Of a DNA stretch of 49,369 bases, positions 17,821 to 25,892 are shown piece after piece; position 1 is the stretch's first letter; each line of letters opens with the position of its first letter. The notes below the pieces were generated by a model. It was not told where the DNA came from, did no database searches, and was given only the letters and a program-made list of their open reading frames with translations. Both the position numbers and the translations under genes were made by a program. The DNA is from Thermoleophilaceae bacterium. Its GTDB lineage: Bacteria > Actinomycetota > Thermoleophilia > Solirubrobacterales > Thermoleophilaceae. The stretch spans positions 579,456-628,824 of the forward strand of contig JAUJNT010000002.1 in NCBI GenBank assembly GCA_030448005.1, in the 5' to 3' direction.

Positions 17821-18180
17821 ATGGGACAGCCGGTTATTCACTTCGAGATCCTCGGAAAGGACGCCGACAAGACGCAGGGCTACTACTCGGAGCTCTTCGG
17901 GTGGGAGATCGAAGCCCTCCCCTTCGAGAACCCGACGCAGTACGGGCTCGTCGAGCGCGACGGGAACACCAACGCAGAGGGCATTGGGATCGGCGGCGGC
18001 GTCGGGGGCGCGCCGGAGGGCCACCCCGGCCACTCCGGGCTGAAGGCCTCCGAGTACAGCGCCCCGGTCCTAAGGGCCCTGGAGTGGCAACCGGTTCACC
18101 GCTGCGATTCGACGTGGGGACCCGGGCGGGGGGCAAGCTCCAAGAGCGGGGCGCTCCCGAAAGCCGAGACGTACTCGTAG
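17821..18180 (+). pseudogene. VOC (glyoxalase-like) protein, C-terminal half replaced
   Basis: ATG 17821 with AGGAGA in front begins a clear VOC module: VIHFEILGKDADKTQGYYSE, then LFGWEIEALP and GIGGGVGGAPEGHPGH. In family members the next residues start the second beta-alpha-beta repeat (a VTFYVEV-like strand); here similarity stops at about 18035 and the frame runs through unrelated sequence to TAG 18178-18180, overlapping the 3' end of the Fic gene. The metal- or substrate-binding residues of the second half are lost, so function is unlikely. The breakpoint coincides with the edge of the Fic locus, suggesting that its arrival deleted the rest. Confidence 0.75.
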
Positions 18181-19622
18181 GCCTTGGCGTCGTCCAATTG
18201 CTGTTCCGCCACCTTGAGGCTGGAGAGATCCAACGCGACCGTCTGGCGTTGGATGTCAGCGAGGATGCTCTCCAGCGTTCTTGACCAGCCCTGATAGCTC
18301 ATCGCTCGTAGCGCCCCAAGGTAGTCGCTCCGCGTCCTGGTGGTGACGATGATGCGCTCGAGGCCGGCCGCGGTCAACTCGCTGTTCATCAGTATTCGCG
18401 CGATGCGTCCGTTGCCGTCGTTGAACGGGTGCACCTCGGAGACCACGAAGAGGGCGTACAGGGCTCGGGCGAAGCCAGGTGGTAGCGCCTTGTAGAAACC
18501 GAACCCTTCGCGCAGCGTGCCCTCGACCTGGCCAGGGTCGACGAAGTAGTACCCGCCGGAATGGTTTGGCTTGCTCTTGAACTTGCCCGGCGACACCTCC
18601 GGGCGGGCTTCCAGCATGCGCTTGTGCTGGTCAGTCAGGATGTCGATGAGCTCGTCGGCGCTCTGCGGCACCCTGGCCCGTTGCGAATCTCGGACGACGA
18701 GTTCATAGGTGCCGACTACGTCCCGCGCGTCCTTGGGACGCATGGACGGGATAGCGCCCTCGAACACGATCTCCTGGGCCTCCTTCACGTCGAACTCGGT
18801 TCCCTCGATGTAGTTGGAGAAGTACGCCTCGAAGAAAGCAAAGGCCTCTCGGTCGTTGCCCTCGCGTTCCAGGACCCGTATGGGGCCTGCGCTGTTGAGG
18901 TAACCGGCGAGCTCCTCGAACCTTGCAACCCGCGCGGGGTCGAACGGGGTCCCGCGGCTTCGCGCGCGGCCGCGCGCCGTGAGGAGTGGACCTGGCCGCG
19001 TCCCGAGCAGGCGGCCAATCAGGTTGTCCAGTGCCGCGAACTCCTTCGCCGCGTCCAGCGCGGGCACGAGCTCGCGCGCCTGCTCACGAAGCCTGGTCAG
19101 CTCCTCGGGGTCGTTGCGCGCATACTCATCGAGAGCTTCTTCCATCTCGGCGCGCGAGAGCGTGCGGCTCACCAGCCGTGCCCGACCGCGCGTGTCGCGC
19201 ATGTTGTCCAGGAACGCGCGCGCCCGTGAACTCAGGCGCAAGTCTGTCCCGAACTGGCCCGTGGAGTCACCGGGGACGTCGATGGGCCCCACCCGTGTTC
19301 GCAGCCGTAGCCCTGCCACGTTGACGTCCTCCCGTCTACGGTCAACTGCGAGCGTGATCGAGCCGTCAGCGGCCGGTCTGAACTCGATGGCGGTGCGGTC
19401 CACGACTACCGCGCCGGGGAAGTAGCCCGCTGCGATCTTCCAGAGGTTGCGACGAGCCACGTCCTCCAGCGGGTCATCCAGGTTGGTCGTGTAGAGCCGT
19501 GGGCCTAGCTTGCGCAGCCGACCTCGGCCGACCTGGTAGCTGACGGCTCTCGTAAGCTCGGAGGTCGAAAAGAAGACTTCCGGTTGCTCGTCCGGGACAA
19601 ATGGCGTTTTAGTGGCGTTCAT
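18096..19622 (-). CDS. Fic-domain AMPylase-type toxin with N-terminal AbiEi-like wHTH antitoxin domain
   Basis: A 508-residue protein from ATG 19622. Residues about 15-140 (STSELTRAVSYQVGRGRLRK, GPRLYTTN, VVDRTAIEF) resemble the AbiEi antitoxin winged helix and its second domain. A helical linker (about 150-240) follows. The Fic part carries the inhibitory motif SNYIEG (S269-G274, form [ST]xxxE[GN]) and the catalytic motif HPFNDGNGRIAR beginning at His398, both intact. Fic enzymes transfer AMP to protein hydroxyls; the inhibitory Glu blocks ATP until released. Toxin, inhibition and a DNA-binding-like region thus sit on one chain. It stands between a truncated VOC gene and gene-free DNA, suggesting lateral gain. 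Confidence 0.85.
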   Translation of the reverse strand: MNATKTPFVPDEQPEVFFSTSELTRAVSYQVGRGRLRKLGPRLYTTNLDDPLEDVARRNLWKIAAGYFPGAVVVDRTAIEFRPAADGSITLAVDRRREDVNVAGLRLRTRVGPIDVPGDSTGQFGTDLRLSSRARAFLDNMRDTRGRARLVSRTLSRAEMEEALDEYARNDPEELTRLREQARELVPALDAAKEFAALDNLIGRLLGTRPGPLLTARGRARSRGTPFDPARVARFEELAGYLNSAGPIRVLEREGNDREAFAFFEAYFSNYIEGTEFDVKEAQEIVFEGAIPSMRPKDARDVVGTYELVVRDSQRARVPQSADELIDILTDQHKRMLEARPEVSPGKFKSKPNHSGGYYFVDPGQVEGTLREGFGFYKALPPGFARALYALFVVSEVHPFNDGNGRIARILMNSELTAAGLERIIVTTRTRSDYLGALRAMSYQGWSRTLESILADIQRQTVALDLSSLKVAEQQLDDAKAYEYVSAFGSAPLLELAPRPGPHVESQR

Positions 19623-19662
19623 CGATGGCTCTTTGGGAGCTTCTCCGCCGGAAGCGTACAAA

Positions 19663-20042
19663 GAGTCGGAGTTTTGCCGGTATAACGGTTGTGGAGCGAC
19701 AGACGCCGCCCGCCCGCACCTGGGAGGGATCCCGTTGAGACAGGGTTCGAAGCAGCGCCAGTTCGGTGTTTCTCCCGATATAGGACTGGGTCACCTCCGG
19801 ACTTTCCCGCTGTACCAAGAGCCGTGGAACTCTCGGAAGAGGTCTCTCGTCCCATGTTGCTCGAGGCCCCGCAGGAGCGACAGCTCGCGGCCGGCCACGT
19901 TCCATGACAGAAGACGGATCGCCGCCTACTCGCCGGCCGGCGTGCCGGGGGCGCGCCCTGGCTCCTTCTCCGCCGCGGCGGACTTGATGGTCTGGCCGTT
20001 TCGCTTGCGATCGGTCACCTGCGCAGCCGCTCCGGTAGCGCG
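19663..20042. other. No confident gene, 380 bp
   Basis: It holds the upstream region of the Fic gene. A minus-strand frame near 19790-19910 reads LSWNVAGRELSLLRGLEQHG, reminiscent of the start of an exonuclease/endonuclease/phosphatase domain, but nothing supports more than a fragment. Confidence 0.4.
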
Positions 20043-20285
20043 TCAGGGAGTCTGCGCTTCGGTGTAGGAGAGGACATAACGGAGAATCCCGTTGACGTGC
20101 CATGGCGCGAGTGCGACTCCGTCTCTGTCCGCCGCTCGGTACTGGATGTATGCGCTTCCGTCACTTTTCTTGACTGCCGCGATGGCGAGCACCGCGGTCA
20201 GCTCAGCTTCAGGACCGTACTTGTGGTCCATGTCTTCCAAGAGGGCGCCCGCCAGTTGCTGGAGACGCTTCTGCTCAATCGCCAC
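20043..20285 (-). CDS. Small hypothetical protein, 80 residues
   Basis: GTG 20285 follows AAAGGA at 6 nt. The product (VAIEQKRLQQLAGALLEDMD... ending SYTEAQTP) has an N-terminal amphipathic helix, a helix-strand middle (ELTAVLAIAAVKKSDG) and a strand SAYIQYRAADRDGVALAP. There is no signal peptide or membrane segment. I do not recognise the family. It lies downstream of the TetR gene on the same strand, 86 bp away, and could share its transcript. Confidence 0.55.
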   Translation of the reverse strand: MAIEQKRLQQLAGALLEDMDHKYGPEAELTAVLAIAAVKKSDGSAYIQYRAADRDGVALAPWHVNGILRYVLSYTEAQTP

Positions 20286-20371
20286 TTCGGTTCCTTTCGG
20301 TCGGAGGGTCTCGCGCCATGGGGTTCCCCGGTCGAGATGGACGCGCATCGCCCCGCTCTGACCCACATGGC

Positions 20372-20860
20372 TCACGCTGTGCCGATGATCTGAGCAACAG
20401 CGGCGCGTAGTGTGGTCGGGTCGTGCCCGCCGCGGACCAGCGCGTCGAGGACGAGCCCGTCAAGTGCTGCGACGACCGTCGGCGCCGCCGCGGCGCCGAC
20501 CCGCTCGGCCGCTGCCGCGACGAACCGGTTTCGGGCACGAACGAGTGGTTCGCGGAGCGTGGAATCGCGAGCGGCCATCAGGAAAAGCTCGTAGCGCGCA
20601 AGCGTCAAAGACCGACCTGGTCCGAGCCAGTGCTCAAGTGCTTCCGCGGCGCCCTTGCGCTCTGATACGCCCTCGCGCTCGGCAAGACGGTCGAAGAGCG
20701 CCGCCACCAGCCCGGGCCGGCCGCCGAAGTGGTGGCGCACCGAGCCATGTGGCAGTCCGGCGGCGTCCTCCGTGGCGCGCACCGAAAGGCTGGCGGCACC
20801 AGACCTACCGAGAAGCTCCAAGGCCGCATCGAGCATTCGAACACGAGAACTATTCTCCAC
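20372..20860 (-). CDS. TetR-family transcriptional regulator
   Basis: A 162-residue regulator. The N-terminal helix-turn-helix reads MLDAALELLGRSGAASLSVR, then EDAAGLPHGSVRHHFGGRPG, the classic TetR pattern. I start at GTG 20860, because a TACTCT box (20873-20868) lies 7 nt before it and the two operators bracket that promoter; an ATG at 20893 would lie inside an operator. It is divergent from a methyltransferase gene and probably represses both, with release by an unknown small ligand bound in the C-terminal helices. Confidence 0.85.
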   Translation of the reverse strand: MENSSRVRMLDAALELLGRSGAASLSVRATEDAAGLPHGSVRHHFGGRPGLVAALFDRLAEREGVSERKGAAEALEHWLGPGRSLTLARYELFLMAARDSTLREPLVRARNRFVAAAAERVGAAAAPTVVAALDGLVLDALVRGGHDPTTLRAAVAQIIGTA

Positions 20861-20868
20861 GAGGAGAA
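20853..20868. promoter_or_regulatory. TetR operator 1
   Basis: Palindrome TTCTCCACGAGGAGAA. It overlaps the TetR -10 box and matches operator 2 in both 6-bp arms. Confidence 0.75.
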
Positions 20869-20885
20869 GAGTACGTGCTACCGTC

Positions 20886-20901
20886 TTCTCCATCTGGAGA
20901 A
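20886..20901. promoter_or_regulatory. TetR operator 2
   Basis: Palindrome TTCTCCATCTGGAGAA, 33 bp centre-to-centre from operator 1, about three helical turns. It sits next to the TAGAGT -10 box (20902-20907) of the methyltransferase gene. Confidence 0.75.
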
Positions 20902-20916
20902 TAGAGTCTGAGCTCG

Positions 20917-21557
20917 ATGGCCACGCCGGGGCGCCATATGACCGGCGGGCCGCCGTCTACGACCGTCTCGTGCGGTCACCCGTGTACAACCGGATGGCCT
21001 GGAGCGCCGCGCCGGCTGACTACGCCCGGTTCGCCGCCGCCGCGTTCGCCTCGAGCGATGGGCCGCTGCTGGAGGCCGCGGCCGGGTCGGCCGCGGCAAC
21101 CGCGGGGCTCCACGCGACCTCGCAACGCCCGACGGTTCTCGTTGACCTCTCGCGTTCGATGCTCGAACGTGCGGCGCGGCACATCGCCGCCGCTCGCGAC
21201 GGTGGCGACTGGTCCGACCTCCCCGCCCGCATCCGGCTCGTCCAAGCCGACCTCTCAGAGCTGCCCTTTCCCCCTCACGGGTTCACCACCGTTTTAGGAC
21301 TCGGTCTCCTCCACCTCTTCGAGGATGTCCCCGCCCTTGCGGGCAAGTTACGTGCGCAGCTTGCGCCTCACGGCCGGCTATACCTCGCCGGGCTCGTCGC
21401 CGAGACCCGCCGGGCCCGGTGGTTCCTCAGGGCCCTGCACCGTGGCGGCGAGGTCGCCGCGCCCAAGACCGGCCAGGAGCTCTACGCCGAGCTGGGCCGT
21501 CCCGCGCGCTTCGCCACCACTGGCTGCATGGCCTACGCCACACTCCCTGCTGCCTGA
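20917..21557 (+). CDS. Class I SAM-dependent methyltransferase-like protein, 5' frameshift
   Basis: The main frame gives APYDRRAAVYDRLVRSPVYN, then GPLLEAAAGSAAATAG (motif I position), VLVDLSRSMLERA (motif II, acidic Asp), RLVQADLSELPFP and LGLGLLHLFEDV. Motif I lacks the usual GxGxG. No ATG, GTG or TTG suits the N-terminus in this frame. ATG 20917, 9 nt after TAGAGT, lies in another frame; one G added to the GGGG at 20933-20936 would join them as MATPGAPYDRRAA. So the gene is either frameshifted or misread by one base. The product may methylate or sense a small lipophilic substrate, controlled by the divergent TetR protein; substrate unknown. Confidence 0.65.
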
Positions 21558-21631
21558 CTCCGCGCGCGACGACGCTTGTGTGCCGGCTTGCCCGTGGGGT
21601 ATCACTCCTTGCTAGCAAGGACGATCGAGCG

Positions 21632-24106
21632 ATGCCGAAGCTGCGGGAATACGAGAAGAAGCGCGACTTCGCCAAGACGCCCGAGCCGGCGGGCGGCGAT
21701 GCCGCCCAGCCGGGCGGGGCGCGCTTTGTCGTGCAGGAGCACAGCGCCACACGGCTTCACTGGGACCTGAGGCTCGAGCACGAGGGAGCGCTGGCTTCAT
21801 GGGCGATTCCCAACGGCATCCCCCAGGACCCCGATGAGAACCGCAAAGCGGTCCACACCGAGGACCACCCGCTCGAGTACCTCGACTTCCACGGCGAGAT
21901 ACCGGAGGGCCAGTACGGCGCGGGCACCATGACGATCTGGGACCGCGGCACCTACGAGTGCCATAAGTGGGAGCCCCGCAAGGTGGTGGTCACCTTCCAC
22001 GGCGAGCACCTGAAGGGCCGCTATGCGTTGTTCCAGGCGGGGAGCGGCGGCAAGGACTGGATGATCCACCGGATGGATCCGGCGCAGGCCGGGCGCGAGC
22101 CGATGCCCGAGCAGCTCGTTCCAATGCTGGCACGGGTGGGCAAGCTTCCCTCCGACGAGACGGGTTGGGCCTACGAGATCAAGTGGGACGGGGTGCGGGC
22201 ACTCGCCTACTGCCAACCCGGCCGGCTGCGCCTCGAGAGCCGCAACCTGAACGACATCACGGCGCAGTACCCGGAGCTGCGCGGGCTCGTGCGAGCGCTC
22301 GGCGCGCACGACGCGGTGCTCGACGGGGAGATCGTGGCCTTCGACGACGAGGGGCGCCCGAGCTTCGGGCGCCTGCAGCAGCGGATGCACCAGGGCTCGG
22401 AGTCGGTGATCCGCCGGCGGATGAGCACCCATCCCGTGACCTATGTGATCTTCGACCTCCTGCATCTCGATGGGCGCTCACTCATGGAAGAGCCCTACAG
22501 CGAGCGTCGCCGGCTGCTCGAGGGGCTGGGGCTGCACGGGCGCCACTGGCAGACGCCGGCCTACGCGGTGGGTAACGGCGAGGACCTGCTGGCCGCGAGT
22601 GCCGAGAAGGGGATCGAGGGCCTGGTGGCCAAGCGGCTCGACAGCCGCTACGAGCCGGGCAGGCGCGGCGGTGGTTGGCTGAAGGTGAAGAACACCAACC
22701 GCCAGGAGCTGGTCATCGGCGGCTGGCTGCCCGGCGAGGGAAGGCGAAGGGAGCAGCTGGGCGCGCTGCTCGTGGGGTTCAACGACCCGGAGGCGGGCGG
22801 GGGTCGATCGCTGCGCTACGCCGGGCGGGTGGGCAGCGGCTTCAGCGAGCAGGTCCTGACCGGGCTGATGGCACGGCTGCGGCCGCTCGAGCAGGAGAGC
22901 TCGCCGTTCACCGGGCGCCAGCCCCCGAAAGCGGCCGTCTTCGTGCGGCCCGAGCTGGTGGCCGAGGTGGAGTTCAGCGAGTGGACCTCACAGCGGATGC
23001 TGCGCCACCCCACGTTCAAGGGGCTGCGCGACGACAAGCGGGCGGACGAGGTGGTCCTCGAGAAGGCCGATGCAGAGGGCGCTGAGGCGACCCCTTCGAT
23101 CCGCGCAGACTCCCGGGATGGCGGCGGCGCGGACGCTGACAAGGCCCCTCCGTTGTCCGCCACGGCACGCGCGCTCGCCGGGGGAAAGGCAGAGGTGGAG
23201 CTCGAGGGCCGGACGCTGCGGCTCTCGAACCTCGACAAGGTGCTCTACCCGAAGACGGGCTTCACCAAGGGCAGGCTGATCGACTACTACGCCCGCGTGG
23301 CCCCCGTGCTGCTGCCCCACCTGCACGACCGGCCGCTGACGCTCAAGCGCTATCCCGACGGCGTCGAGGGCCAGCACTTCTACGAGAAGCGCTGCCCTGC
23401 CCATCGGCCCGAGTGGGTGACCACGGCGCCGATCTGGAGTGAGCGCCACAAGCGCGAGATCGACTACTGCGTGGTGAACGAGCTGCCGACGCTCGTGTGG
23501 GCGGCCAATCTGGCAGACATCGAGCTGCACACCTCGCTCTCGCGCGCGGAGCGGATGGACCAGCCCGACACGCTCGTGTTCGACCTCGACCCAGGGGAGG
23601 GCGCCGACATCCTCGACTGCTGCCAGGTCGGGCTGTGGATCCGCGGGATGCTCGCCGAGCTCGGGCTCTCGTGCTACGCGAAGACCTCCGGCTCGAAGGG
23701 CCTGCAGCTCTACCTGCCCCTCGGCGGTGAGCAGACCTACGACGAGACGAAGCCGTTCGCCCGCGCCGTGGCGGAGACACTCGAGCGCCAGTTCCCCGAG
23801 CTCGTGGTCTCGCGAATGACGAAGTCGCTGCGGCCCGGGAAGGTGCTGGTGGACTGGAGCCAGAACGACCCGCACAAGACCACGGTGTGCGTCTACTCCC
23901 TGCGCGCCAAGGAGCGACCGACCCTCTCGACCCCGGTTTCTTGGGAGGAGGTCGAGCAGGCGCTCGAGGACCGGGCGCCGGGGCAGCTCGTCTTCGACGC
24001 CGAGGACGTGCTCGCGCGCATCGACCGGCACGGAGACCTCTTTGCGCCGCTGCTGAGCGAGCGTCAGGAGCTGCCGGCCACCGCGGCCGGCCGTGGGGCG
24101 GCCTGA
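21632..24106 (+). CDS. ligD: ATP-dependent DNA ligase LigD, PE-Lig-Pol order
   Basis: An 824-residue non-homologous end-joining enzyme with all three activities. The 3'-phosphoesterase domain comes first: His37, His43, Asp45, Arg47, then His79 and Tyr83, the same spacing as the metal site of Pseudomonas LigD. The ligase follows with nucleophile Lys184 in YEIKWDG and a VAKRLDSRYEPG segment. After a variable linker (about 485-520) the primase-like polymerase has LSNLDKVLYPKTGFTKG, catalytic FDLDP and TSGSKGLQLYLPL. The order is the Pseudomonas/Bradyrhizobium type rather than the mycobacterial Pol-PE-Lig. ATG 21632 is preceded by a weak AAGGA. Its partner Ku is not in the window. Confidence 0.95.
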   Translation: MPKLREYEKKRDFAKTPEPAGGDAAQPGGARFVVQEHSATRLHWDLRLEHEGALASWAIPNGIPQDPDENRKAVHTEDHPLEYLDFHGEIPEGQYGAGTMTIWDRGTYECHKWEPRKVVVTFHGEHLKGRYALFQAGSGGKDWMIHRMDPAQAGREPMPEQLVPMLARVGKLPSDETGWAYEIKWDGVRALAYCQPGRLRLESRNLNDITAQYPELRGLVRALGAHDAVLDGEIVAFDDEGRPSFGRLQQRMHQGSESVIRRRMSTHPVTYVIFDLLHLDGRSLMEEPYSERRRLLEGLGLHGRHWQTPAYAVGNGEDLLAASAEKGIEGLVAKRLDSRYEPGRRGGGWLKVKNTNRQELVIGGWLPGEGRRREQLGALLVGFNDPEAGGGRSLRYAGRVGSGFSEQVLTGLMARLRPLEQESSPFTGRQPPKAAVFVRPELVAEVEFSEWTSQRMLRHPTFKGLRDDKRADEVVLEKADAEGAEATPSIRADSRDGGGADADKAPPLSATARALAGGKAEVELEGRTLRLSNLDKVLYPKTGFTKGRLIDYYARVAPVLLPHLHDRPLTLKRYPDGVEGQHFYEKRCPAHRPEWVTTAPIWSERHKREIDYCVVNELPTLVWAANLADIELHTSLSRAERMDQPDTLVFDLDPGEGADILDCCQVGLWIRGMLAELGLSCYAKTSGSKGLQLYLPLGGEQTYDETKPFARAVAETLERQFPELVVSRMTKSLRPGKVLVDWSQNDPHKTTVCVYSLRAKERPTLSTPVSWEEVEQALEDRAPGQLVFDAEDVLARIDRHGDLFAPLLSERQELPATAAGRGAA

Positions 24107-24153
24107 GGCTGGGCGGGCGCTCACGCGCGGGGCCTCAGCAGCTGATCTGTGAC

Positions 24154-24861
24154 ATGTCGCTTACCGATCTGGCCACGGAGACCCTGGAAGCGGCGTTGCC
24201 CTCACGGGCCATTCGTAGCTACGAGGCGGTCGTGTCCACCGCCTCGGCCGCCCACGGGTGGGCCAACGAGGGCGCGCCGCACGGCGCGGTGGTGGTGGCC
24301 GACCATCAACTGTCTCCGCGCGGGCATGCCGGCCGTCCGTGGCGGGCGCCGCCCGGCCAGGGGCTCGGCTTCTCGGTCGTCCTGCGCCCGGCCCTCCCGC
24401 GCGAGCGGGAGGGGTGGCTCTACAACCTCCTGCTCGTGGCACTGGCCGATGTCTGCGGTGAGGGAGCCGCGATCGAATGGCCAGATCAGGTCCTTCGGGA
24501 CGGGACGGTGGCGGCCGCCGTGGCGGTTAACACCAGGATCGAGGGCGGCGGCATCAGGTGGGCGATCGCCGACGTGCTGCTTCCGGGTGCCGAGCCGCCG
24601 CGCGCGGGGCTCCTGCGGCGGGCGCTCGAGGCGATCGAGGGCCGCGGTGAGGGCTCGACCTCCTCGATCCTGCGGGATTACGACCGGCAGTGCACGACGC
24701 TGGGCAAGCGGGTTCGCGCCCGCTTTCGGGCGGGTACCGGGCCGAGGATCGAAGGGAGGGCGATCTCGACTCTCGAGGACGGTGCGATCAGGCTCGAGGC
24801 CATGGACGGGCGCGCGGTGCCGGTGCGGCCTCAGGACGTCCGCGGGCTCGAGGAGATGTGA
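24154..24861 (+). CDS. Biotin-protein-ligase-like protein with degenerate active site
   Basis: A 235-residue protein with the BPL/LplA fold pattern: GAVVVADHQLSPRGHAGRPW, GLGFSVVLRP, then IEWPDQVLRDG and a C-terminal SH3-like part (RISTLEDGAIRLEAMDGR type). Compared with BirA, the GRGR adenylate loop is SPRGHAGRP, and the catalytic Lys after WPND.L..DG..(K)xxGI is replaced by Thr-Val (DGTVAAAVAVN). No DNA-binding domain is present. It may be an inactive or neofunctionalised ligase; true biotinylation is doubtful unless another Lys substitutes. ATG 24154 lacks a clear SD. It follows ligD by 47 bp. Confidence 0.65.
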   Translation: MSLTDLATETLEAALPSRAIRSYEAVVSTASAAHGWANEGAPHGAVVVADHQLSPRGHAGRPWRAPPGQGLGFSVVLRPALPREREGWLYNLLLVALADVCGEGAAIEWPDQVLRDGTVAAAVAVNTRIEGGGIRWAIADVLLPGAEPPRAGLLRRALEAIEGRGEGSTSSILRDYDRQCTTLGKRVRARFRAGTGPRIEGRAISTLEDGAIRLEAMDGRAVPVRPQDVRGLEEM

Positions 24862-24969
24862 CGCGCCGGGCGCACCTGTGCGCCGAGATGCGGGGTTGGC
24901 ATCCAAGTTGGGTTCCCCCGGGCTCTACCGGCGCGTTTCATCGCACGCGTTCCGCGGTAGGTAGACCCC

Positions 24970-25863
24970 ATGGGCGAAGCGACAGGCCTGGACGACCGCC
25001 TACCGATTCGCGCCGTGCGAAAGGTGGAGCACGCCGAGGCCCTCGACGAGGCCGGTGCTGCGATCGGCAAGGCCGTGCGAGACCGCATTGCCCCCGGAGC
25101 GCTGAAGGACGCGCTCAGCGGCACGTGGCTCGGTCACGCACTGCACCCGTTGATGACCGACTTGGTGATCGCCTCCTTCCTCAGCGCCACCACGCTCGAT
25201 CTGCTCGGTGGCGACAGGGACGGCAAGGCCGCTGAGCGGCTCATCGCCGTTGGCCTCGCGTCCTATCCGGCGACCGCGCTCACCGGCGCGAACGACTGGG
25301 CCGACACCGAGGTCGTGGACCCTCGCATCCGCCGGGTGGGGCTCGCCCACGCGGCGGCCAACTCCGCCGCCCTCATCCTCTACGCGGCCTCACTCGCGGC
25401 GCGACGCCGGGGCAGGAGGGGCCGCGGAAAGCTCCTCGGGTACACCGGCGTGGCCGCCCTGGCCGTGGGCGGCTACCTCGGTGCGCACATGTCCTTCGTG
25501 CAGGGGGTGGGACCCAACCAGACCGCCTTCGACTTGGGCCCCGTGGAGTGGTCGGACGCCCTCGAGGCCACGCGGCTGACGCCGGGCGAGCCACGGAGCG
25601 TGGTCGTGGATGACACGCCCGTGCTGCTCCTGCGCCACGGCGATGCCCTGCACGCGATGCACGACCGCTGCTCTCACCGTGGATGCTCGCTCAGCGACGG
25701 TGAGATCGATGGCGAGCTGGTGGTGTGCGGCTGCCACGGATCGCGTTTTCGCCTGGCGGACGGCTCGGTGGAGCGCGGCCCGGCGACCGCGCCGCAGCCC
25801 GTTTTCGAGACGCGCGAGAGTGAGGGCACGATCCAGGTGCGGCGCAGTCAGCCCTCCGGCTGA
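24970..25863 (+). CDS. DUF2231 membrane domain fused to a Rieske [2Fe-2S] domain
   Basis: 297 residues. The N-terminal two thirds is a four-helix membrane domain of DUF2231 type (WLGHALHPLMTDLVIASFLS, ALTGANDWAD, AALILYAASLAARRR, and ALAVGGYLGAHMSF), with a conserved HP pair that could bind haem or quinone. From about residue 205 a Rieske domain follows with CSHRGCSLSD and CGCHGSRF, both Cys-His pairs present. The Rieske domain follows the last helix directly. Likely a small redox protein passing electrons between a membrane carrier and a soluble partner; partner unknown. ATG 24970 has no clear SD. Confidence 0.85.
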   Translation: MGEATGLDDRLPIRAVRKVEHAEALDEAGAAIGKAVRDRIAPGALKDALSGTWLGHALHPLMTDLVIASFLSATTLDLLGGDRDGKAAERLIAVGLASYPATALTGANDWADTEVVDPRIRRVGLAHAAANSAALILYAASLAARRRGRRGRGKLLGYTGVAALAVGGYLGAHMSFVQGVGPNQTAFDLGPVEWSDALEATRLTPGEPRSVVVDDTPVLLLRHGDALHAMHDRCSHRGCSLSDGEIDGELVVCGCHGSRFRLADGSVERGPATAPQPVFETRESEGTIQVRRSQPSG

Positions 25864-25892
25864 GCGGGCGGCTCGGCTCTCACCGAGGTGTC

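Noticed and set aside
19612-20067. 151-codon plus-strand frame beside Fic as an antitoxin partner
   Set aside because: No SD or domain, low-complexity composition; the Fic protein already carries its own inhibitory motif.
20917-21297. Alternative protein from ATG 20917 in its own frame
   Set aside because: It loses all methyltransferase motifs after a few residues; only the neighbouring frame is protein-like.
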